Counted from the stretch's first letter, positions 1-8,550 are shown. The stretch is 44,708 bases of DNA from Puniceicoccales bacterium (GCA_031269335.1 JAISZI010000060.1:1-44708); one strand, 5' to 3'. Translations and numbers: made by a program. The notes: a model not told the origin generated them from the letters alone.

Positions 1-1168
1 CATTCCCAAAAGTGACTTTCTTCTTTTCTTTGAGTTTGCGTTCCAAGATGTCAATATTCTTGGCACATTTCAGGAAATCGGAAAGAGCTGGGACAGCGGA
101 CGAACTAAGAATTTCCTTAAGTTCTTTATATGACCGTTCACTTTCTAATTCCCGTTTCGCCTTTGTATCATTGATCAGATCATCAAAATGCCGGCGCAAC
201 TCATCAAGGGGTGCTCTCCACTCGTCCCCCCTCCTGTGCGGATCGGGCATAGTCATTGCTGTAACTTCGAGTTCAGTTGTCGCAAGGCGTCCCATCGTTT
301 CAACTTCTGTCTGCATATCTCTCACCTCATCTTCACACCGTCTGACTTCCTCCGCCACCGCTTCGGGTGAAGGAAACTCCGCAGCACTACGCATTTCGTT
401 TAACTTGTCAATAAAACTCCTGCGATTATCTCGGAGCGGAAAAGTATCGTCAGTTTTAGCCACTACATTCCATGCAGCCAAAAGACATGCGAAGTTGTTT
501 TGCAAGACTTCAATTGCGTCAGCGAGCGGTCTTATGAGTTTGGCGCGATCTTCGAGTTGTTTTTTCGCATTCTTTTGAGATTCTTCAATGGCGGTTTGGC
601 CTTTTTGAATGACAGCGCGGATTTCGTCTTTTAATTTTCCGATTTCACTGTTGAAAAACCCCTCGTTGAGTTTGGAAACTTCGCCACTTTCAAGCGAGTC
701 AAGCTTTCTTTTCCAAGCACCGTAGGCACCCTCGGCGGGGCGGAATTTGGCGAGGTCTTCATTCGTCCCGTCCCTAAGTAAGCCGCGAGCATTAAGTTGA
801 GACGTCATTTCTTTGAACCGCTCCAAATAATCGTGGGCTTTTTTGTCACGGCGAATAAAATGGTCATTTTTCAGCAGTGCCTTGATCTTGGTGCTATCGG
901 CTTTCGTCTTTTTGACGACATTCTTGACTTTGGAAAGGTCGTCGGGGTCGTCGAGGTTAATGGCCTTGAGGCGATCAACCTGCTTTTGGACGGTCTTCCG
1001 CGCCGGATGCTTCGCAGGCAGATCGGATTTCCCCAGCGCGTCTTCAATGTCGGTGATGACGGCGTGAAGTTCGAGCGCGATCTTTTTTTTGTCCAGAGCG
1101 ACGCCTTCCGTTTCCACGGCGGCATCAGAGAAGGCAGCGATAAAATCTTCAACGGTGATGGGAGGCAT
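1..1168 (-). CDS. Unrecognised coiled-coil protein, C-terminus beyond the window
   Basis: An open frame of about 389 codons runs from the ATG at 1168 off the left edge without a stop, so only the N-terminal part is visible. The product begins MPPITVEDFIAAF and is almost wholly charged helix, rich in Lys, Glu, Asp and Leu, with many heptad-like stretches (for example around residues 40-115 and 165-230). No signal peptide, membrane segment or catalytic motif is visible. It lies 65 bp downstream of another unrecognised minus-strand gene whose product also starts with a short MPxx sequence and is mainly helical, so the two are probably one transcription unit. I do not recognise the family; a structural or filament-like role is only a guess. 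Confidence is in the reading frame, not in a function. Confidence 0.75.
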   Translation of the reverse strand, partial: MPPITVEDFIAAFSDAAVETEGVALDKKKIALELHAVITDIEDALGKSDLPAKHPARKTVQKQVDRLKAINLDDPDDLSKVKNVVKKTKADSTKIKALLKNDHFIRRDKKAHDYLERFKEMTSQLNARGLLRDGTNEDLAKFRPAEGAYGAWKRKLDSLESGEVSKLNEGFFNSEIGKLKDEIRAVIQKGQTAIEESQKNAKKQLEDRAKLIRPLADAIEVLQNNFACLLAAWNVVAKTDDTFPLRDNRRSFIDKLNEMRSAAEFPSPEAVAEEVRRCEDEVRDMQTEVETMGRLATTELEVTAMTMPDPHRRGDEWRAPLDELRRHFDDLINDTKAKRELESERSYKELKEILSSSAVPALSDFLKCAKNIDILERKLKEKKKVTFGN

Positions 1169-1233
1169 GGTATGTTGTGGGTGTCAAAAGTGAGTATTGA
1201 GTGTTGTAAAGAGATCGGTGTTTGTGTTGTTTA

Positions 1234-2016
1234 TTAAAAAGGTTTGTCGAGAGTTAGCAGAGCACGAATACCCTCAAGGTAGGCCTCTTTTGCGAAACGG
1301 TATTTCTCACGGGCTTCTTTCGTCTTTTTGTAGAGGTCAGGGAGACCACGAGCGAGAACTGCCAACTCTTTGACCACAGTTTTATCCGCCTTTTGCCCTC
1401 TTTTAAGCGCGGCGGCAACCGCGACCATAAAATTACTGGATTTACTGACGAGAGTGACATTCACGTTGCCGCCGATATTAGCCAACTGGTCAAATTTTAT
1501 GTGGTCAATGGATCTGGGAATCGGTCCGACATCTCTGACGAGTGCCTGCAAAGCGTTCCACGTACTCTCCAAGTTATCAGACTGCTCATCAGCATGCATT
1601 GCCATAATACCGGGCGCATTCACTTTTGGGTCGAAAGTCGAGACCTGTTTCAGGAACACCGTAAGTTCGCTGGTGATTTCTTTCAGGCGGACTTTTGTGC
1701 CGTCCGAAATGTCCTGCTTTTTGAGATAAGCGGCGTCGCCAGCGACTTCCTTTGCCGCCTTTTGGACTTTAGCCCAAATCGCTGTCCAAATGGACTTTGC
1801 GTTCATCAGTGCCCTTTCATCCCGAATGGCAGAGGCGGAGTAGATGCGCCAGTCCACGGAGAACGCCTTTTCGAGGGCGCCGAGGGCGGGACCGAGGTCA
1901 CTTTCGGGGACGGGTTTTCCGGAAGTCTTTGTTTCTTTGGCTTTGAAGTCTTGCCACGCTTTGCGCGTGAGCATGGACGGGTATTCGATGACGTCAACGT
2001 CGGAAGGATTTGGCAT
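1234..2016 (-). CDS. Hypothetical helical protein, 260 aa
   Basis: Encodes 260 aa starting MPNPSDVDVIEYPS. The sequence is mostly amphipathic helix with Lys/Glu/Ala-rich segments (residues about 85-125 and 205-250) and no signal peptide, transmembrane stretch, metal motif or nucleotide-binding loop. The start at 2016 is chosen because the protein composition is even from there; no clear Shine-Dalgarno sequence precedes it. The downstream minus-strand gene starts 65 bp after its stop and also encodes a soluble, coiled-coil-rich protein, suggesting a two-gene operon with the long AT-richer region at 2017-2370 as its promoter region. I do not recognise the family. Its size and helix content would fit a partner or adaptor of the larger downstream protein, but nothing in the sequence proves that. 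Confidence 0.75.
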   Translation of the reverse strand: MPNPSDVDVIEYPSMLTRKAWQDFKAKETKTSGKPVPESDLGPALGALEKAFSVDWRIYSASAIRDERALMNAKSIWTAIWAKVQKAAKEVAGDAAYLKKQDISDGTKVRLKEITSELTVFLKQVSTFDPKVNAPGIMAMHADEQSDNLESTWNALQALVRDVGPIPRSIDHIKFDQLANIGGNVNVTLVSKSSNFMVAVAAALKRGQKADKTVVKELAVLARGLPDLYKKTKEAREKYRFAKEAYLEGIRALLTLDKPF

Positions 2017-2373
2017 AGTGCTGGTGTGTGATTCTATTGGTTAGAGTTTGAGGTCGAAGATTCGAGTGTGGGCGAGTGCGGGACTGTTGCTGTCTTCAAA
2101 AGTTCCTTGTAATTCCGCCGACTGACACTTGCCAACCGTGAGTAAAAAACGGACGCAAAGAACCGAAAACGGCGGGCACAATGCGCCTTCCCGCCGCGAA
2201 TGCAAGCCGTATTGTATTAAAAAATTACAGTATTGTTTGTAATGGCTAACCGTTTGACACAGCGCGAGTAGAACACCGCAAGATGCCGTCGCCGCCCGCC
2301 CGTGATGGTCTGTGTTTGTCTGCAATAGTCCGTGTAAGACCATGTCGAGGCGGTGTCCTGCCCCGAAAAAACC
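2017..2373. other. Intergenic region upstream of the hypothetical pair
   Basis: No gene is supported here. The stretch lies upstream of the minus-strand gene starting at 2016 and presumably carries its promoter, but I could not pick a confident -35/-10 pair. A 100-codon minus-strand open frame (2041-2343) has an unconvincing composition and no ribosome site. Confidence 0.5.
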
Positions 2374-2561
2374 CCCAGGGCGTTGCCCTGGGCTATGTTG
2401 GGGCCGCCCCTTTGGGGCTTTGGCAATGTGGTTTCCTAATTACCCAGGGCGTTGCCCTGGGCTATATTAGGGCCGCCCCTTTGGAGGCTCTGGTTTGTGT
2501 GGTGTTGCCCAAATACCCAGGGCGATGCCCTGGGCTAACTTGGTGCCGCCCCTCTGGGGCT
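2374..2561 (+). repeat. Array of three GC-palindrome repeat units
   Basis: Three tandem-spaced units begin at 2374, 2443 and 2516 (69 and 73 bp apart). Each has a hairpin CCCAGGGC-GTT-GCCCTGGG (GAT in the third unit), an AT-rich linker such as GCTATATTAGG, then a second GC hairpin GCCGCCCC-TTT-GGGGC with small changes. Linkers between units differ in sequence while the palindromes are kept. The same units recur at 29755-30326 and near 40279-40345 in this window. They lie between a hypothetical operon and the 3' end of metY. Confidence 0.9.
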
Positions 2562-2628
2562 ATGGGTTGCGCTCACTCCTCTTGCGAGGATCGGATTCAG
2601 CGCAGCATATCCGAACGCTGCCCTGCCC

Positions 2629-3915
2629 TTACTTCACTGCGTCAAAACCGGTTTTCAAGTCGTCGATGATGTCGTCGATGTGCTCGGTGCCGACGGAGAG
2701 GCGGACGGTGTTGGGTTTGATACCCTGTTCCAGAAGTTCCGCTTCGCTCAGTTGCGAGTGGGTCGTGGAGGCCGGGTGAATCACGAGGGATTTTACGTCC
2801 GCCACATTCGCAAGAAGGGAAAAGAGTTCCAGCTTTTCGGTAAACTTCTTGGCCTCGTCCGCGCTGCCTTTGAGTTCAAAGGTGAAGATCGAGCCCGCGC
2901 CCTTGGGGAAGTAGTGTTTGTAGAGACCGTTGTCGCGGTGGTCTGGCAGAACGGGATGGTTCACCCGCTCGACCTGTGGATGCGAGGTGAGAAAATCAAC
3001 TACTTTGAGCGCGTTTTGGAGGTGGCGTTCTACGCGGAGTGACAGCGTTTCCAGTCCTTGGAGAAAGAGAAATGCGTTGAAGGGGGAGAGCGCCGCGCCG
3101 GTATCGCGGAGCAACGTCGTCCGGGCCTTGATGATGTAGGCGATGGCCCCGACCGCCTGAGTAAAGACCACGCCGTGATAACTGGGGTTGGGCTGGCTCA
3201 GACCGGGGAACTTGTCGCTTGCCGCCCAGTCGAATTTGCCGCCGTCCACGATGATGCCGCCGATGGAGGTGCCGTGTCCGCCGATGAACTTGGTGGCGGA
3301 GTGGACGACGATGTCCACGCCGTGTTCAATGGGGCGCAACAGATAGGGGGTCGCGAAGGTGTTGTCCACGATGACCGGGATGCCGTGCTTGTGGGCAATG
3401 GCCGCGACCGCCTTGATGTCAACGATGGTGCTGTTGGGGTTCCCCAGCGTTTCAAAAAACACCGCCTTTGTGTTGGGCTTTATCGCCTTCTCAAAGTTGG
3501 CGGGAACGCTCCCGTCCACGAACGTCGTCTCGATCCCCTGATCTTTCAGCGTGTTGGCGAACAAGTTGTAGGTGCCGCCGTAGATTTGGTTGTCGGAGAC
3601 GATGTGGTCTCCGGACCGGGCGATGTTCTGGATCGCGTATGTGGTCGCCGCCGCGCCGGACGCCACAGCCAAGGCTCCGACACCTCCTTCCAACGCCGCG
3701 ATGCGCGCCTCGAACACGGCCCACGTGGGGTTCATGATCCGCGTGTAGATGTTCCCCAACTCGCTCAGCGCGAAACGGTCCGCCGCCGATTTGGAGGACG
3801 GGAACACGTAGGAACTCGTCTGATAAATGGGCACCGCTCTCGCGTCGGTCGCGACATCCGGTTTTTCTTGCCCCGCGTGGACCTGAATGGTCTCAAACCG
3901 ATAACTTTTTGCCAT
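2629..3915 (-). CDS. metY: O-acetylhomoserine aminocarboxypropyltransferase (sulfhydrylase)
   Basis: A 428-aa PLP enzyme of the Cys/Met metabolism family, which makes homocysteine or methionine precursors from O-acetylhomoserine and sulfide in the cytoplasm. The N-terminus MAKSYRFETIQVHAGQ and PIYQTSSYVF are typical of the MetY/Cys25 branch. The PLP-binding lysine lies in HSATKFIGGHGTSIGG, and the IVDNTFATPYLLRP and SVGTEHIDDIIDDL stretches are also characteristic. Length agrees with MetY (about 425-430 aa). I chose ATG 3915 rather than the in-frame ATG at 3933 because the family starts there and a promoter-like sequence sits just upstream. The gene follows tRNA-Leu on the same strand with a 60-bp gap, so partial read-through is possible. 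No SAM riboswitch is visible upstream. A cystathionine gamma-synthase role is less likely given the length and motifs. Confidence 0.93.
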   Translation of the reverse strand: MAKSYRFETIQVHAGQEKPDVATDARAVPIYQTSSYVFPSSKSAADRFALSELGNIYTRIMNPTWAVFEARIAALEGGVGALAVASGAAATTYAIQNIARSGDHIVSDNQIYGGTYNLFANTLKDQGIETTFVDGSVPANFEKAIKPNTKAVFFETLGNPNSTIVDIKAVAAIAHKHGIPVIVDNTFATPYLLRPIEHGVDIVVHSATKFIGGHGTSIGGIIVDGGKFDWAASDKFPGLSQPNPSYHGVVFTQAVGAIAYIIKARTTLLRDTGAALSPFNAFLFLQGLETLSLRVERHLQNALKVVDFLTSHPQVERVNHPVLPDHRDNGLYKHYFPKGAGSIFTFELKGSADEAKKFTEKLELFSLLANVADVKSLVIHPASTTHSQLSEAELLEQGIKPNTVRLSVGTEHIDDIIDDLKTGFDAVK

Positions 3916-3937
3916 GAAGACGACGTCATCCACGAAT

Positions 3938-3965
3938 TGTATAATGTCAACTCAAATAATGTGAA
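3938..3965 (-). promoter_or_regulatory. Possible sigma-70-type promoter for metY
   Basis: On the minus strand TTCACA (3965-3960) is followed after 16 bp by TATACA (3943-3938). Five of six and four of six bases match the consensus. It lies between tRNA-Leu and the metY ATG at 3915, giving a very short leader and supporting that start over 3933. This is sequence inspection only. Confidence 0.35.
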
Positions 3966-3975
3966 TTGTGAAATT

Positions 3976-4059
3976 TGGTACCCAGAGAGGGACTTGAACC
4001 CACACCCCTTTCGAGACCTGATTTTGAGTCAGGCGCGGCTGCCATTTCGCCATCTGGGC
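3976..4059 (-). tRNA. tRNA-Leu(CAA)
   Basis: The minus strand folds as a class II tRNA with encoded CCA. The acceptor stem is GCCCAGA/TCTGGGT with discriminator A, and the T arm is GGGTTCAAGTCCC. The anticodon stem CCTGA/TCAGG encloses loop CTCAAAA, giving anticodon CAA, which reads the leucine codon UUG. The extended variable arm fits tRNA-Leu, and the layout matches the E. coli Leu(CAA) isoacceptor. It lies 60 bp upstream of metY on the same strand. Confidence 0.95.
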
Positions 4060-4163
4060 ATAACAAAGTGAGGTGCAAGGTGGTGTTTTCGGATGGATAT
4101 GCAAGCGGAAAATGGGCAAACGGCTTGCGTTTGCCTACGAATTGGACAGCGTCCTGCGGCAGG

Positions 4164-5117
4164 ATGAAAATCGTTATTACGGGAGCGTCAGGTTTTCTTG
4201 GTCGCGAGGTAGCTTTGTCGGCGATTCGGCGCGGGCACGGCGTCGTTGCGATTGGCGGTTCCCGGCGGGTTCCGGTCGTTCACCGTGCTGTGCGCACTGC
4301 CAATGTGGACTTGGGCGTGCCTCAAAATCTTGAACGTCTCCTGCTGGACGAGTTTCCCGACGCCATTGTCAATTGCGCCGCGTTGACCACGGTGGAAGCG
4401 TGCGCGGCGGCACCGGAGTTAGCGGCGAAACTCAATACCGATCTGCCGCGTTTTCTCGCGATGATGGCGCAACATTTTTCGGCGCGCCTTATCCATGTTT
4501 CGACAGACGAAGTATTTAACGGCGAACAGGGCAATTACGCGCACACGGACACGCCGACTCCGGCGCACTTGCTCGGAGAGACGAAACTCGCGGGGGAAAA
4601 GGAGGTGCTCGCACACGGAAAGTTTCACGCCGTAGCGTTGCGCGTTCCCCTGATTAGCGGGAACAGCGTGTCCGGTCTGCACGCGTTGCACGAGCGGCTC
4701 GTCGCACGCTGGGCGCAGGGCGAAGTCACGGCACTCTCGCCGACGCAGATCCGCCAGCCGGTGGATGTCTCCAACCTCGCGGACGCGATGGTGGAATTGT
4801 GCGAGCGGGACAACCTGAGCGGCGTTTATCACTGGGCGGGGACGGAGGCACTTTCCTTGCACGAAATCGGGCGGCGCGTCGCAGCGCATTTTGAGTTAAC
4901 CTCCGATCGCTTCGTAACATCCGCCGAGTCTGACGCCGTGCGCGTGCACGACCTAAGTCTCGACCTTCACCCGCTCCGGGGAAAGTTGAAGACGCGGGCA
5001 CAGACGTTTTCCGAGATTTTGTCGCAAATGCAAATGCCGTCGCAGTTTGCAGATTGGCACGCCGCGCAAATCGGACGCACTGCGGTGCGGTGTTTTGTCC
5101 GAGGCGTGGATTTTTAA
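4164..5117 (+). CDS. RmlD-like sugar-nucleotide reductase (extended SDR) lacking the catalytic Tyr
   Basis: A 317-aa extended short-chain dehydrogenase resembling dTDP-4-dehydrorhamnose reductase. The N-terminal MKIVITGASGFLGREV holds the GxxGxxG NAD(P)-binding loop, and VNCAALTTVEAC and HVSTDEVFNG match the RmlD core (Ser113-Thr114-Asp115). The usual YGxTKxxGE box reads LLGETKLAGE: Lys141 is kept but the catalytic Tyr is Leu137. This suggests altered or lost reductase activity, as in regulatory or binding members of the fold. ATG 4164 is chosen because the Rossmann strand begins immediately; an upstream extension would run into the tRNA. It starts a plus-strand run with a Gfo/Idh/MocA oxidoreductase and a sugar isomerase, pointing to sugar metabolism. 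A true rhamnose operon (rmlA, rmlB, rmlC) is not seen. Confidence 0.8.
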   Translation: MKIVITGASGFLGREVALSAIRRGHGVVAIGGSRRVPVVHRAVRTANVDLGVPQNLERLLLDEFPDAIVNCAALTTVEACAAAPELAAKLNTDLPRFLAMMAQHFSARLIHVSTDEVFNGEQGNYAHTDTPTPAHLLGETKLAGEKEVLAHGKFHAVALRVPLISGNSVSGLHALHERLVARWAQGEVTALSPTQIRQPVDVSNLADAMVELCERDNLSGVYHWAGTEALSLHEIGRRVAAHFELTSDRFVTSAESDAVRVHDLSLDLHPLRGKLKTRAQTFSEILSQMQMPSQFADWHAAQIGRTAVRCFVRGVDF

Positions 5118-5179
5118 TGGGCACGGAGTACGAATAATTTTGCCAGCCCATTCACCCTTTTTTAACCACACACAACATC

Positions 5180-6211
5180 ATGTTAAACATCGGAATCATC
5201 GGTCTTGGCTCAATGGGAACAACGCACCTGAACGCTTATGCGGAAAGGAAAGACGTCACGGTAGTAGCCGTCGCGGACGCAAAGTTCGCCAGTGCGGGCA
5301 CGCAAGTCGGGCGTGCGGGAAACATTCCCGGTCAATCCGGCACCATCGCGATTCCCGCTACCGCGACTCGCTATGTGACAACGACGGCATTGCTCGCCGA
5401 CCCCGCCGTCGAGGCGGTGGACATCTGCCTGCCCACGCTCGCCCACAAGGACGCCGCCCTTGAGGCGATCCGCGCCGGCAAACACGTTTTGGTTGAAAAA
5501 CCACTCGCTCGCACGGTCGCCGACGCACGCGAAATCGCCGACGCCGCACGCGCAAGCGGCGTTGTCCTCATGCCCGCGCACTGTATGCGCTTCTGGCCTG
5601 GGTGGGATTGGTTGAAAGAGGCCGTCACAGACGGGCGGTTCGGCGCGGTTCAGAGCGCGGAATTTATCCGTATCGGGGCGAAACCGCCTGTGCCTCTCTA
5701 CAACGACGGGGCGGCTTGCGGCGGCGCGCACCTCGACTTGCACATTCACGACACCGACTTCGTCCTGCACCTTTTTGGAATGCCAGACGCCGTCACCAGC
5801 TTCGGACGCGTTGGGGAAAGCGGTGCCATCGAGCACACCTTCACGCACTACCATTACAAGGGCGGCGCACTCGTCACCGCCGAGGGTGCGTGGACGCGTG
5901 ACGCGGAACAACGCCCGTTCGTAATGCGTTACTGCGTAACGTTTGAGCAGGCGAGTGTGGCGTTTGAATTTGGGACGCCGCCCGCGCTCACGCTCTACCA
6001 AGCGGGAAAAGAACCGCAAGCGGTGGCGTTGGCACCCGAGCTTGGTTACGAACGCGAAATCGCCGAGTTTGTCCGTTGTGCGACAAGCGGGGTAAACTCG
6101 GAAATTGCGCCGCCGGACGCCGGTTTCCACGCCATCGAAATCATTGAGGCAGAACTGCGTTCCATTGAGAGCGGCACCACGCAAAAGCTGGGCGCGAACA
6201 GTGCGCAATGA
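5180..6211 (+). CDS. Gfo/Idh/MocA family NAD(P)-dependent sugar oxidoreductase
   Basis: A 343-aa cytoplasmic oxidoreductase. The N-terminal Rossmann domain starts MLNIGIIGLGSMG; VDICLPTLAHKDAALEAIRAGKHVLVEKPLA carries the family EKP motif (residues 106-108), and GGAHLDLHIHD (181-191) is the substrate-side D-x-x-x-H region. The C-terminal half is the alpha/beta domain typical of inositol, glucose-fructose and related dehydrogenases. Length is usual for the family. It lies 62 bp after the RmlD-like gene and 116 bp before a sugar isomerase/epimerase, all on the plus strand; Gfo/Idh oxidoreductases and TIM-barrel isomerases are commonly neighbours in inositol or unusual-sugar catabolism. The exact substrate cannot be read from sequence. 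Confidence 0.9.
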   Translation: MLNIGIIGLGSMGTTHLNAYAERKDVTVVAVADAKFASAGTQVGRAGNIPGQSGTIAIPATATRYVTTTALLADPAVEAVDICLPTLAHKDAALEAIRAGKHVLVEKPLARTVADAREIADAARASGVVLMPAHCMRFWPGWDWLKEAVTDGRFGAVQSAEFIRIGAKPPVPLYNDGAACGGAHLDLHIHDTDFVLHLFGMPDAVTSFGRVGESGAIEHTFTHYHYKGGALVTAEGAWTRDAEQRPFVMRYCVTFEQASVAFEFGTPPALTLYQAGKEPQAVALAPELGYEREIAEFVRCATSGVNSEIAPPDAGFHAIEIIEAELRSIESGTTQKLGANSAQ

Positions 6212-6327
6212 CGGGGGAGGACGTTGATTTTATGCGCTGTCACAGCTATTAATTCGACCGTCCGTTTTCTCACAAAAAACAAATTTTCTTCAAACCGAAG
6301 AGCGACCTTAACGAAGACCTTTTCACC

Positions 6328-7161
6328 ATGCGTATCCAAACACTTCAACAACTCGCCGTTTGCAGTTGGTCAGGTTGGCCGGACTCACCGCAAACCCTTG
6401 TCAACCGTCTCAACGCCATCGGGTTGCGCCGCGTCCAGCTCGCGTTTGACCCGCTTCTCTCCAAGCCAGCGTGGAGCGACGCCCTTCCCTACTTGCGGGA
6501 TGCCGGTGTCACCATTGTCTCCGGCATGTTCGAGAGCGGCGCGGAAGATTATTCCACGCCCGCGAGAATCCGCGCCACTGGGGGCGTCGCACCCGACGCG
6601 CCCTACGAAGCCATGCTCGCCCGCGTCCCGTCTTACCTCGCGCTGCTCGATCAGCTTGGTCTCGACAAAATCAGTTTCCACGCGGGCTTTATCCCCCACG
6701 AACCGGAAAATCCGTTGCGCCCACTCATGCAATCTCGCCTCGCCACCCTTGCCGAACGCTTCGCCGCAGGCGGCAAGCTGCTCCTCCTTGAAACGGGGCA
6801 GGAAACCGCCGAAACGCTCGCGGCACTGCTCGGCGAGATGGACGCCCCAAATCTGCGCGTGAACTTCGACCCCGGCAATATGCTCCTTTACAGCATGGGC
6901 GATCCCGTCGCCGCGCTGCGCCTCCTCCTGCCGCGCATCGCTCAAATACACATCAAAGACGCCATTCCTTCCGGCAACCCCGAAGTCTGGGGCGTGGAAA
7001 AACCCGCCGGCGAAGGTCAGGTGGACTGGGCGCGCTTCTTTGAAATTCTCTCGCTCGCGGACTACGCAGGCGACCTCGTTATTGAACGCGAATGCGGCGA
7101 CGACCCCGTCGGCGAAATCAAGCGCGCTGTCGCATACCTTTCGCGTTTCCTGCAAGCGTGA
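6328..7161 (+). CDS. Sugar phosphate isomerase/epimerase, TIM barrel (AP endonuclease 2 fold)
   Basis: A 277-aa protein of the xylose-isomerase-like TIM barrel family. Barrel strands are visible in order: LRRVQLAF, TIVSGMFES, KISFHAGF, LLLLETGQE, LRVNFDPGNML, IAQIHIKDA and GDLVIERECG. The metal ligands expected at ET(G), the NFDPGN Asp, IHIKD His/Asp and the final Glu are all present, so the metal site looks intact. It probably interconverts keto- and aldo-sugars or inosose-type intermediates; the substrate is unknown. It ends the plus-strand sugar cluster and is followed after only 9 bp by the stop of a convergent minus-strand gene. No clear ribosome site precedes the ATG at 6328. Confidence 0.87.
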   Translation: MRIQTLQQLAVCSWSGWPDSPQTLVNRLNAIGLRRVQLAFDPLLSKPAWSDALPYLRDAGVTIVSGMFESGAEDYSTPARIRATGGVAPDAPYEAMLARVPSYLALLDQLGLDKISFHAGFIPHEPENPLRPLMQSRLATLAERFAAGGKLLLLETGQETAETLAALLGEMDAPNLRVNFDPGNMLLYSMGDPVAALRLLLPRIAQIHIKDAIPSGNPEVWGVEKPAGEGQVDWARFFEILSLADYAGDLVIERECGDDPVGEIKRAVAYLSRFLQA

Positions 7162-7170
7162 TTGCAAAGT

Positions 7171-8307
7171 CTATGCAGCGGTGAAAGTAATGACTGGCGT
7201 GCGGCGCACCACGTCAGTCCTTCCTTTTGGCGGCTTCGCTTCTTTCTCCTCTTTATCTATTGCTTGCATCATTTTTAAGAGCACTAACGCGTCTTTCTTA
7301 ATTTTTTCGTCGGGTGTTTTTAGTTTAAGAATCGCGTGTATATCTTCCGTTGCCCGTATTACCCACTCTTTTTGGGATGCGGTAAGTTTCGTGCCAAATT
7401 GTTTGTTTTTTGAACGCGTATTTGTCAATTTTGAGACGTATGCCGACATGCGTGCAAAATAAAGCCGTGAACGGTTTGCGTCATCCAAAATTTTGTTGTA
7501 AATTTCCAAACAATTTGTCGCCTCGTTTATTATCTTATCCGGTATCCCTTCGTTTATTATTTTATCCGACCCTTGCTCTTTTGTTCCGTATCCGTGTGAA
7601 ATTCTGCGGAGGACTTCGACTTTCGTCATTCGCAACACAAGTTGTTGATTTTCGTTCTCCGTTTTCGCCATGAGTTCTTCAATTTTCTTCAATGCCAAGT
7701 TATCGTTAATTTTTCTCTTAGCTATTGTTGTTAACAAAGTTACAATTTTTTCTTTAATAGGAGAGTCTGCCTCTTTTTTAGATTTGTTAATTTCCGCTGT
7801 TTCGTCAGTAGAATTTTCTGAAGGAACAAGTTTTTCCAAAAGAATTTTAGCATCTTTGTTTCCACTTCGTGCGGAAGCTCTGCACAGGCGAATTGCTTCA
7901 GGCAGGTTTTTTTTCTCGCCATAGAATCCATTACTCAAAGTCATGGCGAGTATGTATTGAGCATCCGCATCGCCGCCTTCCGCTGCCATACGCAGGTAGA
8001 AAATCCCTACTCTTTTTTCTTCGTCCCGATCATTTTTTATTCCCTCTTGCAACATTAGCATTCCCAAAATTGCCCGAGCTTTGGGATGCCCGTGTTTCGC
8101 TGCATTAAACGTGTGTTTTTCCCAGTTTTTTACATCCCCGCGTTTCTTTGCTTCTTCGGCGAGCTGAAAACTTTTTATCGCAGATGCCGCATCCTTCTCT
8201 TTCTTTTGTTTATCCCCGTCGCAGGCGGTAAAGAGAACGCAAATAATGAAAAAAGGAAAAACGCGCCAAACCGACCGGTGCTTATTTACGAACGACCGCC
8301 CTAACAT
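7171..8307 (-). CDS. Sel1-repeat lipoprotein
   Basis: A 378-aa exported protein. From ATG 8307 the N-terminus is MLGRSFVNKHRSVWRVFPFF, a basic n-region and hydrophobic core, followed by LFTAC, a lipobox-like site placing a lipidated Cys near residue 29. Residues about 45-150 contain Sel1-type TPR motifs (KHGHPKARAILGMLML, AAEGGDADAQYILAMTL, SARSGNKDAKILLEKL). The rest is charged helix, rich in Lys and Asn. The frame is open further upstream, but starting at 8307 gives the signal peptide, and the spacing from the nagK stop at 8551 fits. The composition is clearly AT-richer than its neighbours, a sign of recent acquisition or weak selection. Sel1 lipoproteins often scaffold envelope complexes; no partner is evident here. 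Confidence 0.8.
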   Translation of the reverse strand: MLGRSFVNKHRSVWRVFPFFIICVLFTACDGDKQKKEKDAASAIKSFQLAEEAKKRGDVKNWEKHTFNAAKHGHPKARAILGMLMLQEGIKNDRDEEKRVGIFYLRMAAEGGDADAQYILAMTLSNGFYGEKKNLPEAIRLCRASARSGNKDAKILLEKLVPSENSTDETAEINKSKKEADSPIKEKIVTLLTTIAKRKINDNLALKKIEELMAKTENENQQLVLRMTKVEVLRRISHGYGTKEQGSDKIINEGIPDKIINEATNCLEIYNKILDDANRSRLYFARMSAYVSKLTNTRSKNKQFGTKLTASQKEWVIRATEDIHAILKLKTPDEKIKKDALVLLKMMQAIDKEEKEAKPPKGRTDVVRRTPVITFTAA

Positions 8308-8550
8308 TTGAGGCAATCTTCCCCAATTATTTGAGCGATAATGAAACGGTGTTTTACTTATTTGTTTATTGTCGGCTTCCATGTCTTGCAGTGTCGGATG
8401 GTTGAGATGGCTTCCAACCTTGCGCGAAACGTTTCGCGCAGGGAGGAAGGCAGGAGGCGGCGAGTCACGGCGAAAACTGACGAGTGTCAAGCGGTTTTTT
8501 GGCGCACTCTATTTGCGGTGGTGAAATGCCGCGGCACCACTTGCGCCAGC

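Noticed and set aside
2041-2343. 100-codon minus-strand open frame upstream of the hypothetical pair
   Set aside because: Its product has no coherent composition, no ribosome site and no conserved pattern.
3058-4071. Long plus-strand open frame over metY and the tRNA
   Set aside because: The metY frame has clear PLP enzyme motifs on the other strand, and this frame crosses the tRNA gene.
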